Assembly: GCF_000294775.2 (NCBI RefSeq)
Contig: NZ_CP015506.1
Coordinates: forward strand, 2,579,501 to 2,643,500
DNA length: 64,000 nt
From: Cytobacillus oceanisediminis 2691
GTDB lineage: Bacteria > Bacillota > Bacilli > Bacillales > Cytobacillaceae
Direction: 5' to 3'
Positions 1 through 8,124 of this stretch are shown piece by piece. Numbering within the stretch: the first letter of the stretch is position 1; each line of letters begins with the position of its first letter. The translations under genes and the position numbers were made by a program. Under the pieces are notes generated by a model that saw nothing but the letters and a program-made list of their open reading frames with translations, made no database searches and had not been told where the DNA came from.

Positions 1-2633
1 CGAGCAAGCTTGAGGGCTTTGCCAAGGAAGGCTGGCTGAATATCGTAGGCGGCTGCTGCGGAACCACCCCTGAACATATTCAGGCGATTGCTGAATCGGT
101 TAAAGATTATAAACCCAGAAATTATGAGGGGAATTCAGTGCATAAAGTTTCCGGAATTGAACCTCTGATTTATGATGACCCGACATTAAGGCCCATTATG
201 GTCGGCGAGCGCACAAATGTAATTGGCTCACGCAAGTTTAAAAGACTGATTGCTGAAGGAAAGTTCGAGGAAGCTGCTGAAATAGGCCGGGCGCAAGTAA
301 AAGGCGGAGCCCACGTAATTGATATTTGCCTTGCAGATCCTGACCGTGAAGAAATGCAGGATGTTGAAAACTTTATCAAGGAATTAGTAAAAAAAATTAA
401 GGTTCCGCTGGTCATTGATTCAACTGATGAAACGGTTATCGAGAAGGCCCTCACCTATTCACAGGGTAAAGCCATCATAAATTCCATTAATCTGGAGGAT
501 GGCGAAGAAAGATTCGAAGCTATTGCCCCACTGATCCATCGATATGGTGCAGCTGTGGTAGTAGGTACTATAGATGAAGCCGGAATGGGTGTTACGGCTG
601 AAAGAAAACTGGAAATTGCAAAGCGTTCGTATGATTTGCTTGTAAATAAGTATCAAATTCCGCCTGAGGATCTTATTTTTGACCCCCTCGTCTTTCCTGT
701 CGGCACAGGGGATGAGCAATACATCGGGTCTGCAAAGGCAACGGTAGATGGGATAGGACTTATTAAAGAGGCTTTACCGGAGGTTCAAACCATATTGGGA
801 ATCAGTAATGTTTCATTTGGCCTCCCTCCTGTCGGCAGGGAGATATTAAATTCAGTATTCCTTTATCACTGTACTCAAGCAGGACTCGATTATGCGATAG
901 TGAATACGGAAAAGCTCGAAAGATTTGCCTCCATTTCAAAGGAAGAGGTCTTAATGGCTGAAAAGCTTCTTTTCGAAACTACTGATGAATCACTTGCCAT
1001 TTTCACTGATTTTTACCGGGATAAGAAGAAAGAAAGTAAAAGTGTCCTCCCGGATATGACGCTTGAGGAACGCCTCGCCTATTATATTCTGGAGGGAACA
1101 AAAGAAGGGCTGCTGCCTGATCTTGAACTGGCCCTGCAAGCATACCCTGCTCCGCTTGATATCATTAATGGGCCATTAATGAATGGAATGAAGGAAGTAG
1201 GAAGATTGTTCAATGATAACCAGCTGATTGTTGCAGAAGTCCTTCAAAGTGCAGAGGTTATGAAAGCATCTGTTGCATATCTGGAGCCATATATGGAAAA
1301 GGATGCTGCACAATCTTCATCCAAGGGGAAAATCATCCTGGCAACCGTTAAAGGGGATGTCCATGATATAGGGAAAAACCTTGTGGATATTATTTTAAGC
1401 AATAATGGATATGAAGTGATAGACCTGGGAATCAAGGTCTCCCCTGCTGAATTGATTGAAAAAATCAGGCGTGAGAATCCGGATATGGTCGGCCTTTCAG
1501 GTCTGCTTGTTAAATCCGCACAGCAGATGGTCATTACGGCACATGACATGAAACAGGCAGGAATCGATATTCCGATATTAGTAGGCGGCGCTGCATTGTC
1601 GAGAAAGTTTACAGATACTAAAATTTCCAAAGAATATGATGGACTCGTGCTATATGCCAAGGATGCCATGAATGGACTTTCTCTAGCCAATCAGCTTCAG
1701 GAGCCAGAAGAAGTGGAGAAACTGCGGATTCAGCAGGCAGAAAAACAGGCAGCGGTCCTGAATGCAGTCCCTTTTGACCGCGGATCGGTTGCAGTTGCAG
1801 TAAAGCCTAAACCAACAGTCAGCACAAAAGTGCCAGTTTATGTTCCAAAAGACTTAAAGCGGCATTTGCTGAAAACATATTCCCTCTCACATATTGAGCC
1901 GTATATAAATAAGCAAATGCTGATTGGCCATCACCTTGGCTTAAAAGGAAACTTGCAAAAGCTGCTTGCAGAAAAAGATGAAAAAGCGATTAAGATTAAC
2001 ACAATGGTTGATGAACTGATTGCTGAAGCAAAAGAGAAAAACTGGATTGAACCAAAAGCAGTTTATCAATTCTTCCCTGCCCAGTCAGATGGCGATAAGG
2101 TGTATATCTATGATGAAGATGAAAAAACGATCATTGAAACGTTTGAGTTCCCGCGCCAGGAAACGGAGCCATTCCTATGTCTGGCGGACTTCCTTAGATC
2201 AAAAGAAAGCGGTCAAATGGATTATGCTGCCTTCTTTACTGTGACTGCCGGAAAAGGTATACGCGGTATAGCAGACCGTTTAAAAGCCGAAGGCAGATTC
2301 CTGGAAAGCCATGCCCTGCAGTCGCTCGCTTTGGAGACAGCTGAAGGGCTTGCCGAGCTGATCCATCGTCAGATACGGGATCGCTGGGGATTCCCTGATC
2401 CAGTTGAAATGACTATGAAGGACCGTTTTGCGGCGAAGTACCAGGGACAGCGCTTTTCTTATGGATATCCTGCGTGCCCTGATCTAGAGGACCAGAAGAA
2501 GCTATTTAAGCTTATACAGCCTGAGGATATCGGGGTTAAGCTAACAGAAGAATGCATGATGGAACCGGAAGCATCTGTCTCTGCAATGGTCTTTGCTCAT
2601 CCGGAAGCAAGATATTTTAATGTATTAAGATAG
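1..2633 (+). CDS. metH: Methionine synthase, cobalamin-dependent (5' end outside window)
   Basis: This enzyme transfers a methyl group from methyltetrahydrofolate to homocysteine through cob(I)alamin. The reading frame is open from base 3, so the protein starts upstream of the window. The first residues hold GGCCGTTPEH, the end of the homocysteine-binding domain with its zinc cysteine pair. Counting from the GTG at 138, the pterin-binding domain opens with VGERTNVIGS near residue 22. The cobalamin domain carries DVHDIG (axial His at bases 1362-1364), and the C-terminal reactivation domain carries GYPACPD. The C-terminus ends naturally in YFNVLR. The GTG at 138 is internal and not the start. 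A hairpin terminator follows directly. Confidence 0.96.
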   Translation, partial: SKLEGFAKEGWLNIVGGCCGTTPEHIQAIAESVKDYKPRNYEGNSVHKVSGIEPLIYDDPTLRPIMVGERTNVIGSRKFKRLIAEGKFEEAAEIGRAQVKGGAHVIDICLADPDREEMQDVENFIKELVKKIKVPLVIDSTDETVIEKALTYSQGKAIINSINLEDGEERFEAIAPLIHRYGAAVVVGTIDEAGMGVTAERKLEIAKRSYDLLVNKYQIPPEDLIFDPLVFPVGTGDEQYIGSAKATVDGIGLIKEALPEVQTILGISNVSFGLPPVGREILNSVFLYHCTQAGLDYAIVNTEKLERFASISKEEVLMAEKLLFETTDESLAIFTDFYRDKKKESKSVLPDMTLEERLAYYILEGTKEGLLPDLELALQAYPAPLDIINGPLMNGMKEVGRLFNDNQLIVAEVLQSAEVMKASVAYLEPYMEKDAAQSSSKGKIILATVKGDVHDIGKNLVDIILSNNGYEVIDLGIKVSPAELIEKIRRENPDMVGLSGLLVKSAQQMVITAHDMKQAGIDIPILVGGAALSRKFTDTKISKEYDGLVLYAKDAMNGLSLANQLQEPEEVEKLRIQQAEKQAAVLNAVPFDRGSVAVAVKPKPTVSTKVPVYVPKDLKRHLLKTYSLSHIEPYINKQMLIGHHLGLKGNLQKLLAEKDEKAIKINTMVDELIAEAKEKNWIEPKAVYQFFPAQSDGDKVYIYDEDEKTIIETFEFPRQETEPFLCLADFLRSKESGQMDYAAFFTVTAGKGIRGIADRLKAEGRFLESHALQSLALETAEGLAELIHRQIRDRWGFPDPVEMTMKDRFAAKYQGQRFSYGYPACPDLEDQKKLFKLIQPEDIGVKLTEECMMEPEASVSAMVFAHPEARYFNVLR

Positions 2634-2640
2634 TATTAAA

Positions 2641-2670
2641 CCCGGCAATTAAAAGATTGCCGGGTATTTG
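2641..2670 (+). terminator. Intrinsic terminator of metH
   Basis: CCCGGCAAT pairs with ATTGCCGGG across a 6-base loop, followed by a T-rich but interrupted tail. It lies 7 bases after the metH stop. Confidence 0.75.
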
Positions 2671-2725
2671 CCTTTCCCCTTTAAATACCTATACAATGGT
2701 TACATAGCAAGGAGGTGAGATTTTT

Positions 2726-3280
2726 ATGAATGTTCTCTGGGATTTAGATGGCACCATTCTAGATACATGGCCCACATTGGTTCAGGCTTTTATTCGCATA
2801 TCCGGTAAAGAGCTGAATCCTCATGAAGTACTTATGCCTCTTAAAAACGGGACAGCCTATCAGAAATTTAATGTTTCTCCGGATAAAATTGCGGATTTCC
2901 GTCAAATGGAAGCTACTTTTAAGCATGATGAGAAGCCATTATTCCCATATGTAAGGGAAATATTAGAGCAAAATAATGTAAACGTGCTGGTAACCCATCG
3001 GAACCGGCAATCAACTGAGGAGCTGCTCGAGTATTGGAAACTCACTTCCCATTTTGAAGAAGTTATCTGCCCTGAATTTGATGGTTTCTCCTTAAAGCCG
3101 CATCCGGAATCCTATGAATATCTTCATCGGCGTTATCATATTGATCTGGCCATTGGCGACCAGGATACAGATTTAATGCCTGCCAGACAGATCGGCATCA
3201 GCACCTGTGCATTCCGCAACCCTAACCCCTATGCAGACTTCGCGATTGATTGTTATTCAAAATTTGAATTTGAGAAATAA
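2726..3280 (+). CDS. HAD-superfamily phosphatase (phosphoglycolate phosphatase-like)
   Basis: Probable small-molecule phosphatase of 184 residues, cytoplasmic. Motif I is WDLDGT with nucleophile Asp6 and acid/base Asp8. A threonine motif follows at VTHRN, and the C-terminal IGDQDTD supplies the Mg-binding aspartates. A helical cap sits between motif I and the Thr motif (type HAD-IA). The start is fixed by AAGGAGGTGAG about 7-8 bases upstream. It is a single gene between two terminators. The substrate cannot be read from the sequence. Confidence 0.87.
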   Translation: MNVLWDLDGTILDTWPTLVQAFIRISGKELNPHEVLMPLKNGTAYQKFNVSPDKIADFRQMEATFKHDEKPLFPYVREILEQNNVNVLVTHRNRQSTEELLEYWKLTSHFEEVICPEFDGFSLKPHPESYEYLHRRYHIDLAIGDQDTDLMPARQIGISTCAFRNPNPYADFAIDCYSKFEFEK

Positions 3281-3281
3281 G

Positions 3282-3320
3282 AAACCAGGGACTTTATAAT
3301 ATCATAAAGCCCCTGGTTTT
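3282..3320. terminator. Bidirectional intrinsic terminator
   Basis: AAACCAGGG pairs with CCCTGGTTT. T runs on both strands serve the HAD gene (plus) and the DUF3889 gene (minus). Confidence 0.8.
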
Positions 3321-3332
3321 ATTCTGATCAAG

Positions 3333-3668
3333 TTAATTAGCTGATCTTCGCGTATTGATCCTGATGACTCTGTCAGTTTTTGAATCAAATTCAATATCAA
3401 TGTATAGACCGAATTCTTTGCCCTCATCTTCTATCCATAGCTTGAACTTTTCGATGTCTGTTGTTTGTCTCCTTTCTCTGCCGATATGCAAGTAGTCAAG
3501 AATTTTAGCTTTAGGATATTTCTTTTTTGCTGTTTCCATAGCAAGTCTGCCCCATTTAGCATAGGCTGGTTCTGGTCTTTCAGCATGCGCTTCTACGGAC
3601 AATGCCCGAATGGGATTGTATTCTGATAAAGCAATCAAAACCATAAGGCTGACAATTATTTTTTTCAT
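3333..3668 (-). CDS. Secreted YqzG/YhdC-type protein (DUF3889)
   Basis: Small exported protein of 111 residues, function unknown. It has a Sec signal peptide (MKKIIVSLMVLIALS core) followed by an AKWGRLAMETAKKKYP segment and an alternating hydrophilic/hydrophobic C-terminal half typical of the YqzG/YhdC family of Bacillus. The ribosome binding site AAAGAGGTGG precedes the ATG. It is the third gene after the two coupled minus-strand genes upstream, although a gap of about 25 bases separates it from the 47-residue gene. The family assignment is from recall. Confidence 0.75.
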   Translation of the reverse strand: MKKIIVSLMVLIALSEYNPIRALSVEAHAERPEPAYAKWGRLAMETAKKKYPKAKILDYLHIGRERRQTTDIEKFKLWIEDEGKEFGLYIDIEFDSKTDRVIRINTRRSAN

Positions 3669-3693
3669 TTTCCACCTCTTTCAGTAAAAGATC

Positions 3694-3837
3694 TTAATCG
3701 TTATTCCCGTTATTCATGGTTTCTTCCTTCATTCGTTCTTCTTCTTCCTCTACACAGATATAAGCAATTTGTTCTTCCATTAGATGATGGAGAATATCTT
3801 TATCATCTGTACAGGACATGTCTCTTCTTTTTTCCAT
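3694..3837 (-). CDS. Small acidic protein, 47 aa, translationally coupled
   Basis: Unrecognised small protein of 47 residues with a Glu-rich centre (VEEEEERMKEE) and a single predicted helix. The case for its being real is the start: its ATG overlaps the stop of the upstream membrane-protein gene in TAATG, and GGAGAGGGG lies just before it inside the upstream gene. It holds two cysteines. The role is unknown; the coupling suggests 1:1 synthesis with the membrane protein. Confidence 0.6.
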   Translation of the reverse strand: MEKRRDMSCTDDKDILHHLMEEQIAYICVEEEEERMKEETMNNGNND

Positions 3838-4361
3838 TATCCCCTCTCCTCTCTCTCATTCATTCGGAATTTATTAAAATAATTCCTAAATCCGCCAACT
3901 GCCGCTGATAATATTTTTTTATCCACAAATGCCATATGAAAAACATACATGAATATTGACTTCATTATGAAAAGCATAAATAGCTTCAGCTGTGTAAAAC
4001 GGAGAAGCCTCCAAATCCCAATCTTTTTGAACCAAGTATAAAAAGGGTAGGCGAAAAAGGCATCAACAACTGAATTCAAAAGGATATACAGCAAGGGCCT
4101 GCCATAAGTTAATTTTAATATCCATATAGATCCCGCAAAAAACGGCCCTAATATCAATGGGAGTTCACCACTGAGCTTTGGAAGTAATCTTTCCTTAATA
4201 GTCCACCATTTGTTTTTTTCAGCGATAAACCCTTCTATCAGAACATAAAGGCACATAAAAATGGCTGCTGGATAAAAACGTTTAAAATCCCTTTTGCCTA
4301 TGAATGGAACAGTCAGCCAGGAAAGGAGAATTATAAGCACCAAATATAGCTTCTTTTTCAT
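3837..4361 (-). CDS. Integral membrane protein, unknown function
   Basis: A 174-residue polytopic membrane protein with about four to five hydrophobic segments: residues 4-20, a stretch after FKRFYPAA, one around GPFFAGSIWI, one around LLYILLNSVVDAFF, and one at LFMLFIMKSIFMYVF. It has several Trp residues and a charged C-terminus (NEREERG). AGGTGGGGTAAG precedes the ATG. The gene overlaps the following 47-residue gene at TAATG. It resembles small Bacillaceae membrane proteins of unknown role; no catalytic motif is visible. Confidence 0.7.
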   Translation of the reverse strand: MKKKLYLVLIILLSWLTVPFIGKRDFKRFYPAAIFMCLYVLIEGFIAEKNKWWTIKERLLPKLSGELPLILGPFFAGSIWILKLTYGRPLLYILLNSVVDAFFAYPFYTWFKKIGIWRLLRFTQLKLFMLFIMKSIFMYVFHMAFVDKKILSAAVGGFRNYFNKFRMNEREERG

Positions 4362-4515
4362 CTTACCCCACCTTTTTTTAAAGGTTTTGTATTTAAAGGA
4401 AAATTATTCATTCTTTCCGCAAGAACGGCAGATATTTTTAAATTTGCTTAAAATATGTGTTTTGAACATTCCAATAGGTGTAATAGATTAACAAGCATAG
4501 AAGGAGCTGATCAGC

Positions 4516-4824
4516 ATGTTAACAATGTATAAATGCAAAAACTTCAATAAAACTGGTAAAATTCTGCTCCCAAGCAAGTGGCGCAGCCAATTTGGACTTA
4601 TGCCGGGAAAACTGGCTGATCTTCGCTTCGACCAGGATCAAATTATTATTGAGAAGGCTGATTTGGAATCAACCCATAATAAAAGACTTATATCTGAAAA
4701 TGGCTCTATCCATATTCCAAAAGAACTTCAGCATCTTCTTGACATAACAGAGGAAGAAGAATATTGCCTTTTCATTGATGAGGAGGATAAGAGTTTTGTC
4801 CTTAAGATGATTTCAGAACGCTAA
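4516..4824 (+). CDS. Tandem SpoVT/AbrB-type swapped-hairpin DNA-binding protein
   Basis: A 102-residue probable transcription factor. It carries two copies of the swapped-hairpin motif in one chain: KTGKILLPSKWRSQFGLMPG (residues about 12-31) and ENGSIHIPKELQHLLDI (about 60-76), each followed by a beta-rich arm. Classical AbrB has one such motif per chain and dimerises to form the fold, so this may make the fold intramolecularly. The ribosome site AGAAGGAGCTG precedes the ATG. It stands alone, and no target is visible. Confidence 0.7.
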   Translation: MLTMYKCKNFNKTGKILLPSKWRSQFGLMPGKLADLRFDQDQIIIEKADLESTHNKRLISENGSIHIPKELQHLLDITEEEEYCLFIDEEDKSFVLKMISER

Positions 4825-4858
4825 AAAAGCTGCAGCTATTCCTTAGCAGCAGCTTTTT
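4824..4858. terminator. Bidirectional terminator between convergent genes
   Basis: AAAAAGCTGC...GCAGCAGCTTTTT hairpin. It reaches the stop codon of the minus-strand gene that ends at 4857. Confidence 0.75.
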
Positions 4859-5429
4859 AGCATATATATTTTCCTGTCAGCTTTGAAAGTGCCTTACAAA
4901 ACTTTTCCCAGCCCTCAGGGAATGCCTGTATCCCCTGACTCTCAAAAATATTCTCCTTTGTAATCAGCTTTATGGACCACGTCACACTATCCAATATGAT
5001 TCCAGGGTTTTGGTATTCCTTCTGCCACTTCCAAATTTTCAGCCGATATAATTCCTTTTTAAATTCCTCAATGCTGCCTGATGCTGCAGGCAGTTCAGTT
5101 CTATGTGAGAACGAGCTTAAATGCCATTCAAAGTATACAAAACGTCCATTGATAAAATCCACTTCGACTTTGTACCAGGGTCCGGGATAACCGCCGAGGC
5201 TGACACTCAAAAGGATGGGCTCTTTATCAGGGTCAATCGTGACAATATTATTTTTTATATGGAAAATTTCTCTTTTTCTGCTGATGACAGATTTTACATG
5301 TGATAATTCAAGCGGTTTTCGGCTGGTATTCTGAGAGTTACTTAGTTTATTCATTTCATCAAGCAAAGAAGGGATTGATATAGCTCCCTTTTTCTCCAAA
5401 ATATCCAAAATATTCTCGAAAATACTCAT
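4857..5429 (-). CDS. Hypothetical protein, winged-helix-like N-terminus
   Basis: Unrecognised cytoplasmic protein of 190 residues. The first ~70 residues (FENILDILEKKGAISIPSLL ... HVKSVISRKREIF) read like a small helix-turn-helix or winged-helix unit. The rest is a mixed alpha/beta region rich in Trp and aromatic residues (GGYPGPWYKVEV, KIWKWQKEYQN, FPEGWEKFC). The start at 5429 is preferred over upstream codons because GGAGGAAGAAAC lies just before this ATG. It is followed by a shared terminator. Function unknown. Confidence 0.65.
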   Translation of the reverse strand: MSIFENILDILEKKGAISIPSLLDEMNKLSNSQNTSRKPLELSHVKSVISRKREIFHIKNNIVTIDPDKEPILLSVSLGGYPGPWYKVEVDFINGRFVYFEWHLSSFSHRTELPAASGSIEEFKKELYRLKIWKWQKEYQNPGIILDSVTWSIKLITKENIFESQGIQAFPEGWEKFCKALSKLTGKYIC

Positions 5430-5589
5430 TGTTTCTTCCTCCATCAAAACACGGTCGTTTTATCTGCCTAAGAATGTTTTCTTCCCTAATAACCTTTTTT
5501 TCCTCTATGCAAACATTCTTTAGCTTTTAAGGAACGTATGTGAATAAATTCCGCCTGCTCATTGCACGCTATTGATGGGAGGTGCAGCC

Positions 5590-5790
5590 ATGGATCCAAT
5601 AAAACCAGGAAGCAAAAAGCTGCCGGATTTCGAAGAACTGGATGATCGGATGATTGCCGGGCATACTTCGGGGCCAACACTTGTGATAAAGACAAATCTC
5701 GATCCGGAAAATTCGACTGAAGATAACCCTTACTTTAAGAATAAAGCCGAAACGGATACAGAAGAATTTCGGGATTATTTTGAGGAGTAA
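5590..5790 (+). CDS. Small acidic hypothetical protein, 66 aa
   Basis: Unrecognised, strongly acidic, low-complexity protein with a C-terminal DTEEFRDYFEE stretch and no membrane segment. The ATG at 5590 is preceded by GGGAGGTGCAGCC, a better start than the ATG at 5572. A strong terminator follows directly, which supports a real transcription unit. Confidence 0.6.
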   Translation: MDPIKPGSKKLPDFEELDDRMIAGHTSGPTLVIKTNLDPENSTEDNPYFKNKAETDTEEFRDYFEE

Positions 5791-5791
5791 A

Positions 5792-5826
5792 AGGAAACCG
5801 GCAGGCTTTTTGCCTGCCGGTTTCCT
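5792..5826. terminator. Bidirectional intrinsic terminator
   Basis: Long GC-rich hairpin GGAAACCGGCAGG...CCTGCCGGTTTCC between the convergent small acidic gene and the aldo/keto reductase gene. Confidence 0.8.
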
Positions 5827-5833
5827 GCATTAT

Positions 5834-6661
5834 TTAGAAATCGAAGTTGTCAGGGTCCGGACCTACTCGTCTATTTTCATTTAAGCCGCTGATTTTGTCC
5901 ATATCTTCTGAAGAAAGCTCAAAGTCAAATACATCAGCATTTTCAATGATGCGATGTTCTTTCACTGACTTGGGTATTGTTACAATTTCATTCTGAAGAT
6001 CCCATCTTAAGATCACTTGTGCAACCGATTTGCTGTACTTTTGGGCAATTTCCTTCAATGCTTCGTTTTCAAGAAGCTCTCCCTGTGCCAGCGGTGACCA
6101 TGCTTCTATTTGAATGTCCTGCTTCTTGCAGAAGTCCCTAAGCTCTGTCTGGTTCAGCAAAGGATGAAGCTCAACCTGGTTAACCATAGGATTTATTTCA
6201 GCATCCTGCATCAGATCTTCGAGGTGATGGATCTGGAAGTTGCTCACACCAATTGCCTTTACTCTTTTTTCTTTATAAAGAGTTTCAAGGGCTTTCCATG
6301 TTTCTTTATATTTCCCCTTCACAGGCCAATGGATCAGGTAAAGGTCGATATAATCGAGGCCCAGCTTTTCAAGGCTGGTTTCAAATGCATTGATTGTAGA
6401 ATCATAGCCCTGGTCAGAATTCCAAACTTTTGTGGTAATAAAAAGTTCTTCACGAGGTACGCCTGCTTCCTTGATTGCCTGGCCTACACCTTCTTCATTC
6501 TGATAGACTGCAGCCGTATCAATGCTTTTATATCCTGCTTTAAGGGCTGATTTCACTGACTGAACCACTTCGTCTCCGTCCTTAACTTTAAAAACACCCA
6601 GTCCCAGCCACGGCATTTTGACACCGTTATGTAATGATACAGCAGATTGTAAATTTTCCAT
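5834..6661 (-). CDS. yvgN: Aldo/keto reductase, YvgN-type (methylglyoxal/glyoxal reductase)
   Basis: NADPH-dependent reductase of 275 residues, with the usual length and (beta/alpha)8 fold of the AKR5G group. The catalytic tetrad is visible: Asp48 and Tyr53 in [13 protein letters not shown], Lys78 in TTKVW, and His111 in LIHWP. The NADP-binding segment [10 protein letters not shown] is present near the C-terminus. It follows B. subtilis YvgN almost throughout, including [15 protein letters not shown] and the RVGPDPD end. Its likely role is reduction of methylglyoxal and other reactive aldehydes in the cytoplasm. Single gene, with its own ribosome site GAGGTGAAAG. Confidence 0.9.
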   Translation of the reverse strand: MENLQSAVSLHNGVKMPWLGLGVFKVKDGDEVVQSVKSALKAGYKSIDTAAVYQNEEGVGQAIKEAGVPREELFITTKVWNSDQGYDSTINAFETSLEKLGLDYIDLYLIHWPVKGKYKETWKALETLYKEKRVKAIGVSNFQIHHLEDLMQDAEINPMVNQVELHPLLNQTELRDFCKKQDIQIEAWSPLAQGELLENEALKEIAQKYSKSVAQVILRWDLQNEIVTIPKSVKEHRIIENADVFDFELSSEDMDKISGLNENRRVGPDPDNFDF

Positions 6662-6737
6662 TCTTTCACCTCTTTTTATTAATTAGGGTACTGGATAATT
6701 TTCTCACATTCCATTCAGCTAACAAAATTTTTTGCCT

Positions 6738-6771
6738 AAAAAAGAAAAACATTGCCGCATGATGGGCAATG
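6738..6771 (-). terminator. Intrinsic terminator of the Zn-ribbon gene
   Basis: On the minus strand CATTGCCCATCATGCGGCAATG forms the hairpin, followed by TTTTTC and a T-rich run. Confidence 0.75.
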
Positions 6772-6786
6772 CATGATCCGTTACTT

Positions 6787-6993
6787 TTATCCGCCGAAGA
6801 AAAAATCCAGAACATTTCCTGCAGTGGAAGAGTTTTTATTATAGAATTCTGAGTATCCGCAGTTTTTACAGTAAACTACCAGAAAACGGTTATGCTGAAT
6901 ATCAAACATTTTGGAAAGTCCTGTACCAGTCATGGCAACTTCTTTTTGACCGGCATCACTGCTGCCGCATTTAATACAGCCTTTTTTGCCCAT
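6787..6993 (-). CDS. Zinc-ribbon protein, predicted nucleic-acid binding
   Basis: A 68-residue protein with two CxxC knuckles, CIKCG (residues 6-9) and CKNCG (near residue 43), spaced as in a zinc ribbon, and a glycine/phenylalanine tail (LDFFFGG). It resembles the COG3478-type predicted nucleic-acid-binding Zn-ribbon proteins. Ribosome site AAAGGGTGAGAAG. Role unknown. Single gene with its own terminator. Confidence 0.75.
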   Translation of the reverse strand: MGKKGCIKCGSSDAGQKEVAMTGTGLSKMFDIQHNRFLVVYCKNCGYSEFYNKNSSTAGNVLDFFFGG

Positions 6994-7063
6994 CTTCTCA
7001 CCCTTTCGACTTCTTACTTTAATTTACGTTCACAGCTGAAAAAAGTTTCGCCAATAATCATAC

Positions 7064-7079
7064 TGTGATTTAAATCACA
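7064..7079. promoter_or_regulatory. Fnr/Crp-type operator (perfect palindrome)
   Basis: TGTGATTTAAATCACA is a perfect 16-bp palindrome matching the Bacillus Fnr pattern TGTGA-N6-TCACA. Its centre (7071.5) is about 41.5 bp upstream of the start expected from the -10 box at 7101-7106, the class II activator position. Confidence 0.75.
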
Positions 7080-7100
7080 TTTAAGTTAGTATAACTTCTA

Positions 7101-7106
7101 TATAAT
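7101..7106 (+). promoter_or_regulatory. -10 box of the haemoglobin gene
   Basis: Consensus TATAAT, with no good -35 hexamer 17 bp upstream, as expected for an activator-dependent promoter with a bound protein at -41.5. Confidence 0.65.
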
Positions 7107-7142
7107 GAAATTAAAAAAATGTAATTCAAGCAGGTGAGAATC

Positions 7143-7526
7143 GTGAATGATTTTAAGACACTTTTTGAAGAAATAGGCGGAACTGAAACCATTAAGAAGC
7201 TAGTGGAGGCGTTTTATCCCCGGGTTTATGCAGATCCTGTATTAAGTCCCCTTTTTGAAGGTGATATAGAGGACATTAAGAGAAAGCAAAAAATGTTTCT
7301 TACGCAATTTCTTGGAGGACCGCCACTTTACAGCCAGGAGTTTGGACCGCCGGCCATGAAACAAAGGCATCTGCCATTTGATATTACACCTTTAAGAGCA
7401 CAAAGATGGCTTGCCTGCATGAAAGATGCTTTCAAGGAAACGGAGCTGGATCAAAACCCTGCATCCGCTCTATTCTATGATCGGCTTTTGCAGGTGGCGG
7501 CCATTATGGTAAATAGTCCAGAATGA
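7143..7526 (+). CDS. yjbI: Truncated haemoglobin, group II (YjbI type)
   Basis: Haem protein of 127 residues of the two-over-two globin fold. The B-helix Tyr is in AFYPRVYADP, the conserved FLTQFLGGPPLY loop is intact, the proximal His is in MKQRHLPF, and the group II Trp is in RAQRWLACM. It closely follows B. subtilis YjbI. GTG at 7143 is chosen because CAGGTGAG lies 4-5 bases before it; a GTG at 7134 is inside that site. Here it is a single gene rather than beside yjbH as in B. subtilis. The promoter has an Fnr-type box, suggesting induction at low oxygen and a role with O2 or NO. Confidence 0.92.
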   Translation: MNDFKTLFEEIGGTETIKKLVEAFYPRVYADPVLSPLFEGDIEDIKRKQKMFLTQFLGGPPLYSQEFGPPAMKQRHLPFDITPLRAQRWLACMKDAFKETELDQNPASALFYDRLLQVAAIMVNSPE

Positions 7527-7530
7527 GAAA

Positions 7531-7552
7531 AGACCTTCCATCCGGAAGGTCT
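7531..7552 (+). terminator. Hairpin after yjbI
   Basis: AGACCTTCC/GGAAGGTCT stem directly after the stop. The following tract is not T-rich, so termination may be weak. Confidence 0.5.
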
Positions 7553-7609
7553 ACTATCAGTTGGGTTAGAAATTATTATTTTGTTAGGTAAGCTCCAGCA
7601 CTTTTCCAG

Positions 7610-8017
7610 TTACAGAGATTCAAAATATTCTTTTGCATGTTCTACTGACTGGAACATTTTAACTTCTGTCACCTCTTTTTCATCATATGCTACTCCGAGA
7701 AATCCATCCGCAAGCTGCAGGATATCAGCAGATGATGTGTTTTCATCTTCGACGGTAACTGTTTCTTCCATTTCAAGCTGCCCTTTTTCCGCCCAAGATT
7801 GAACTTCGGCCGAGTAAGTATCAATATTCATTCCCTCATCAATGCGGTCATCCAATTCAGCAACTGAGAGAGGCTTTTCTTCACCTTCTGTATTCACAGC
7901 TTCATTATATTCCTGGCTATTAGTTGAATCATTCTTTGCTCCTTCCTTATTTTCTTCCTCTGCACTGCATGCTGTCATCAGTATGCAGGCGGTAAAAACA
8001 AGCATCCATTTTCGCAT
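7610..8017 (-). CDS. Lipoprotein, unknown function
   Basis: Secreted lipid-anchored protein of 135 residues. It has a type II signal peptide (MRKWMLVFTACILMTAC), with the lipidated Cys at residue 17. A low-complexity acidic linker (EEENKEGAKNDSTNS) follows, then a C-terminal region with two amphipathic stretches that ends in VEHAKEYFESL. The ribosome site AAAAGGAGATGAAC precedes the ATG. Family not recognised. Confidence 0.75.
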   Translation of the reverse strand: MRKWMLVFTACILMTACSAEEENKEGAKNDSTNSQEYNEAVNTEGEEKPLSVAELDDRIDEGMNIDTYSAEVQSWAEKGQLEMEETVTVEDENTSSADILQLADGFLGVAYDEKEVTEVKMFQSVEHAKEYFESL

Positions 8018-8091
8018 AAGAGTTCATCTCCTTTTTTAATTCTTCTAAGCTAGTAATCTATTACCCCAATTTTTGGTCTGCATTCATCATA

Positions 8092-8120
8092 AAAAAATAA
8101 AGCACCCGCAAAAAGGTGCT
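8092..8120 (-). terminator. Intrinsic terminator of the DUF3231 gene
   Basis: On the minus strand AGCACC...GGTGCT stem followed by TTATTTTTTT, 5 bases after the stop codon. Confidence 0.75.
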
Positions 8121-8124
8121 TCAG

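Noticed and set aside
5486-5695. Minus-strand open frame opposite the small acidic gene
   Set aside because: No ribosome site, atypical composition, overlaps a better supported gene.
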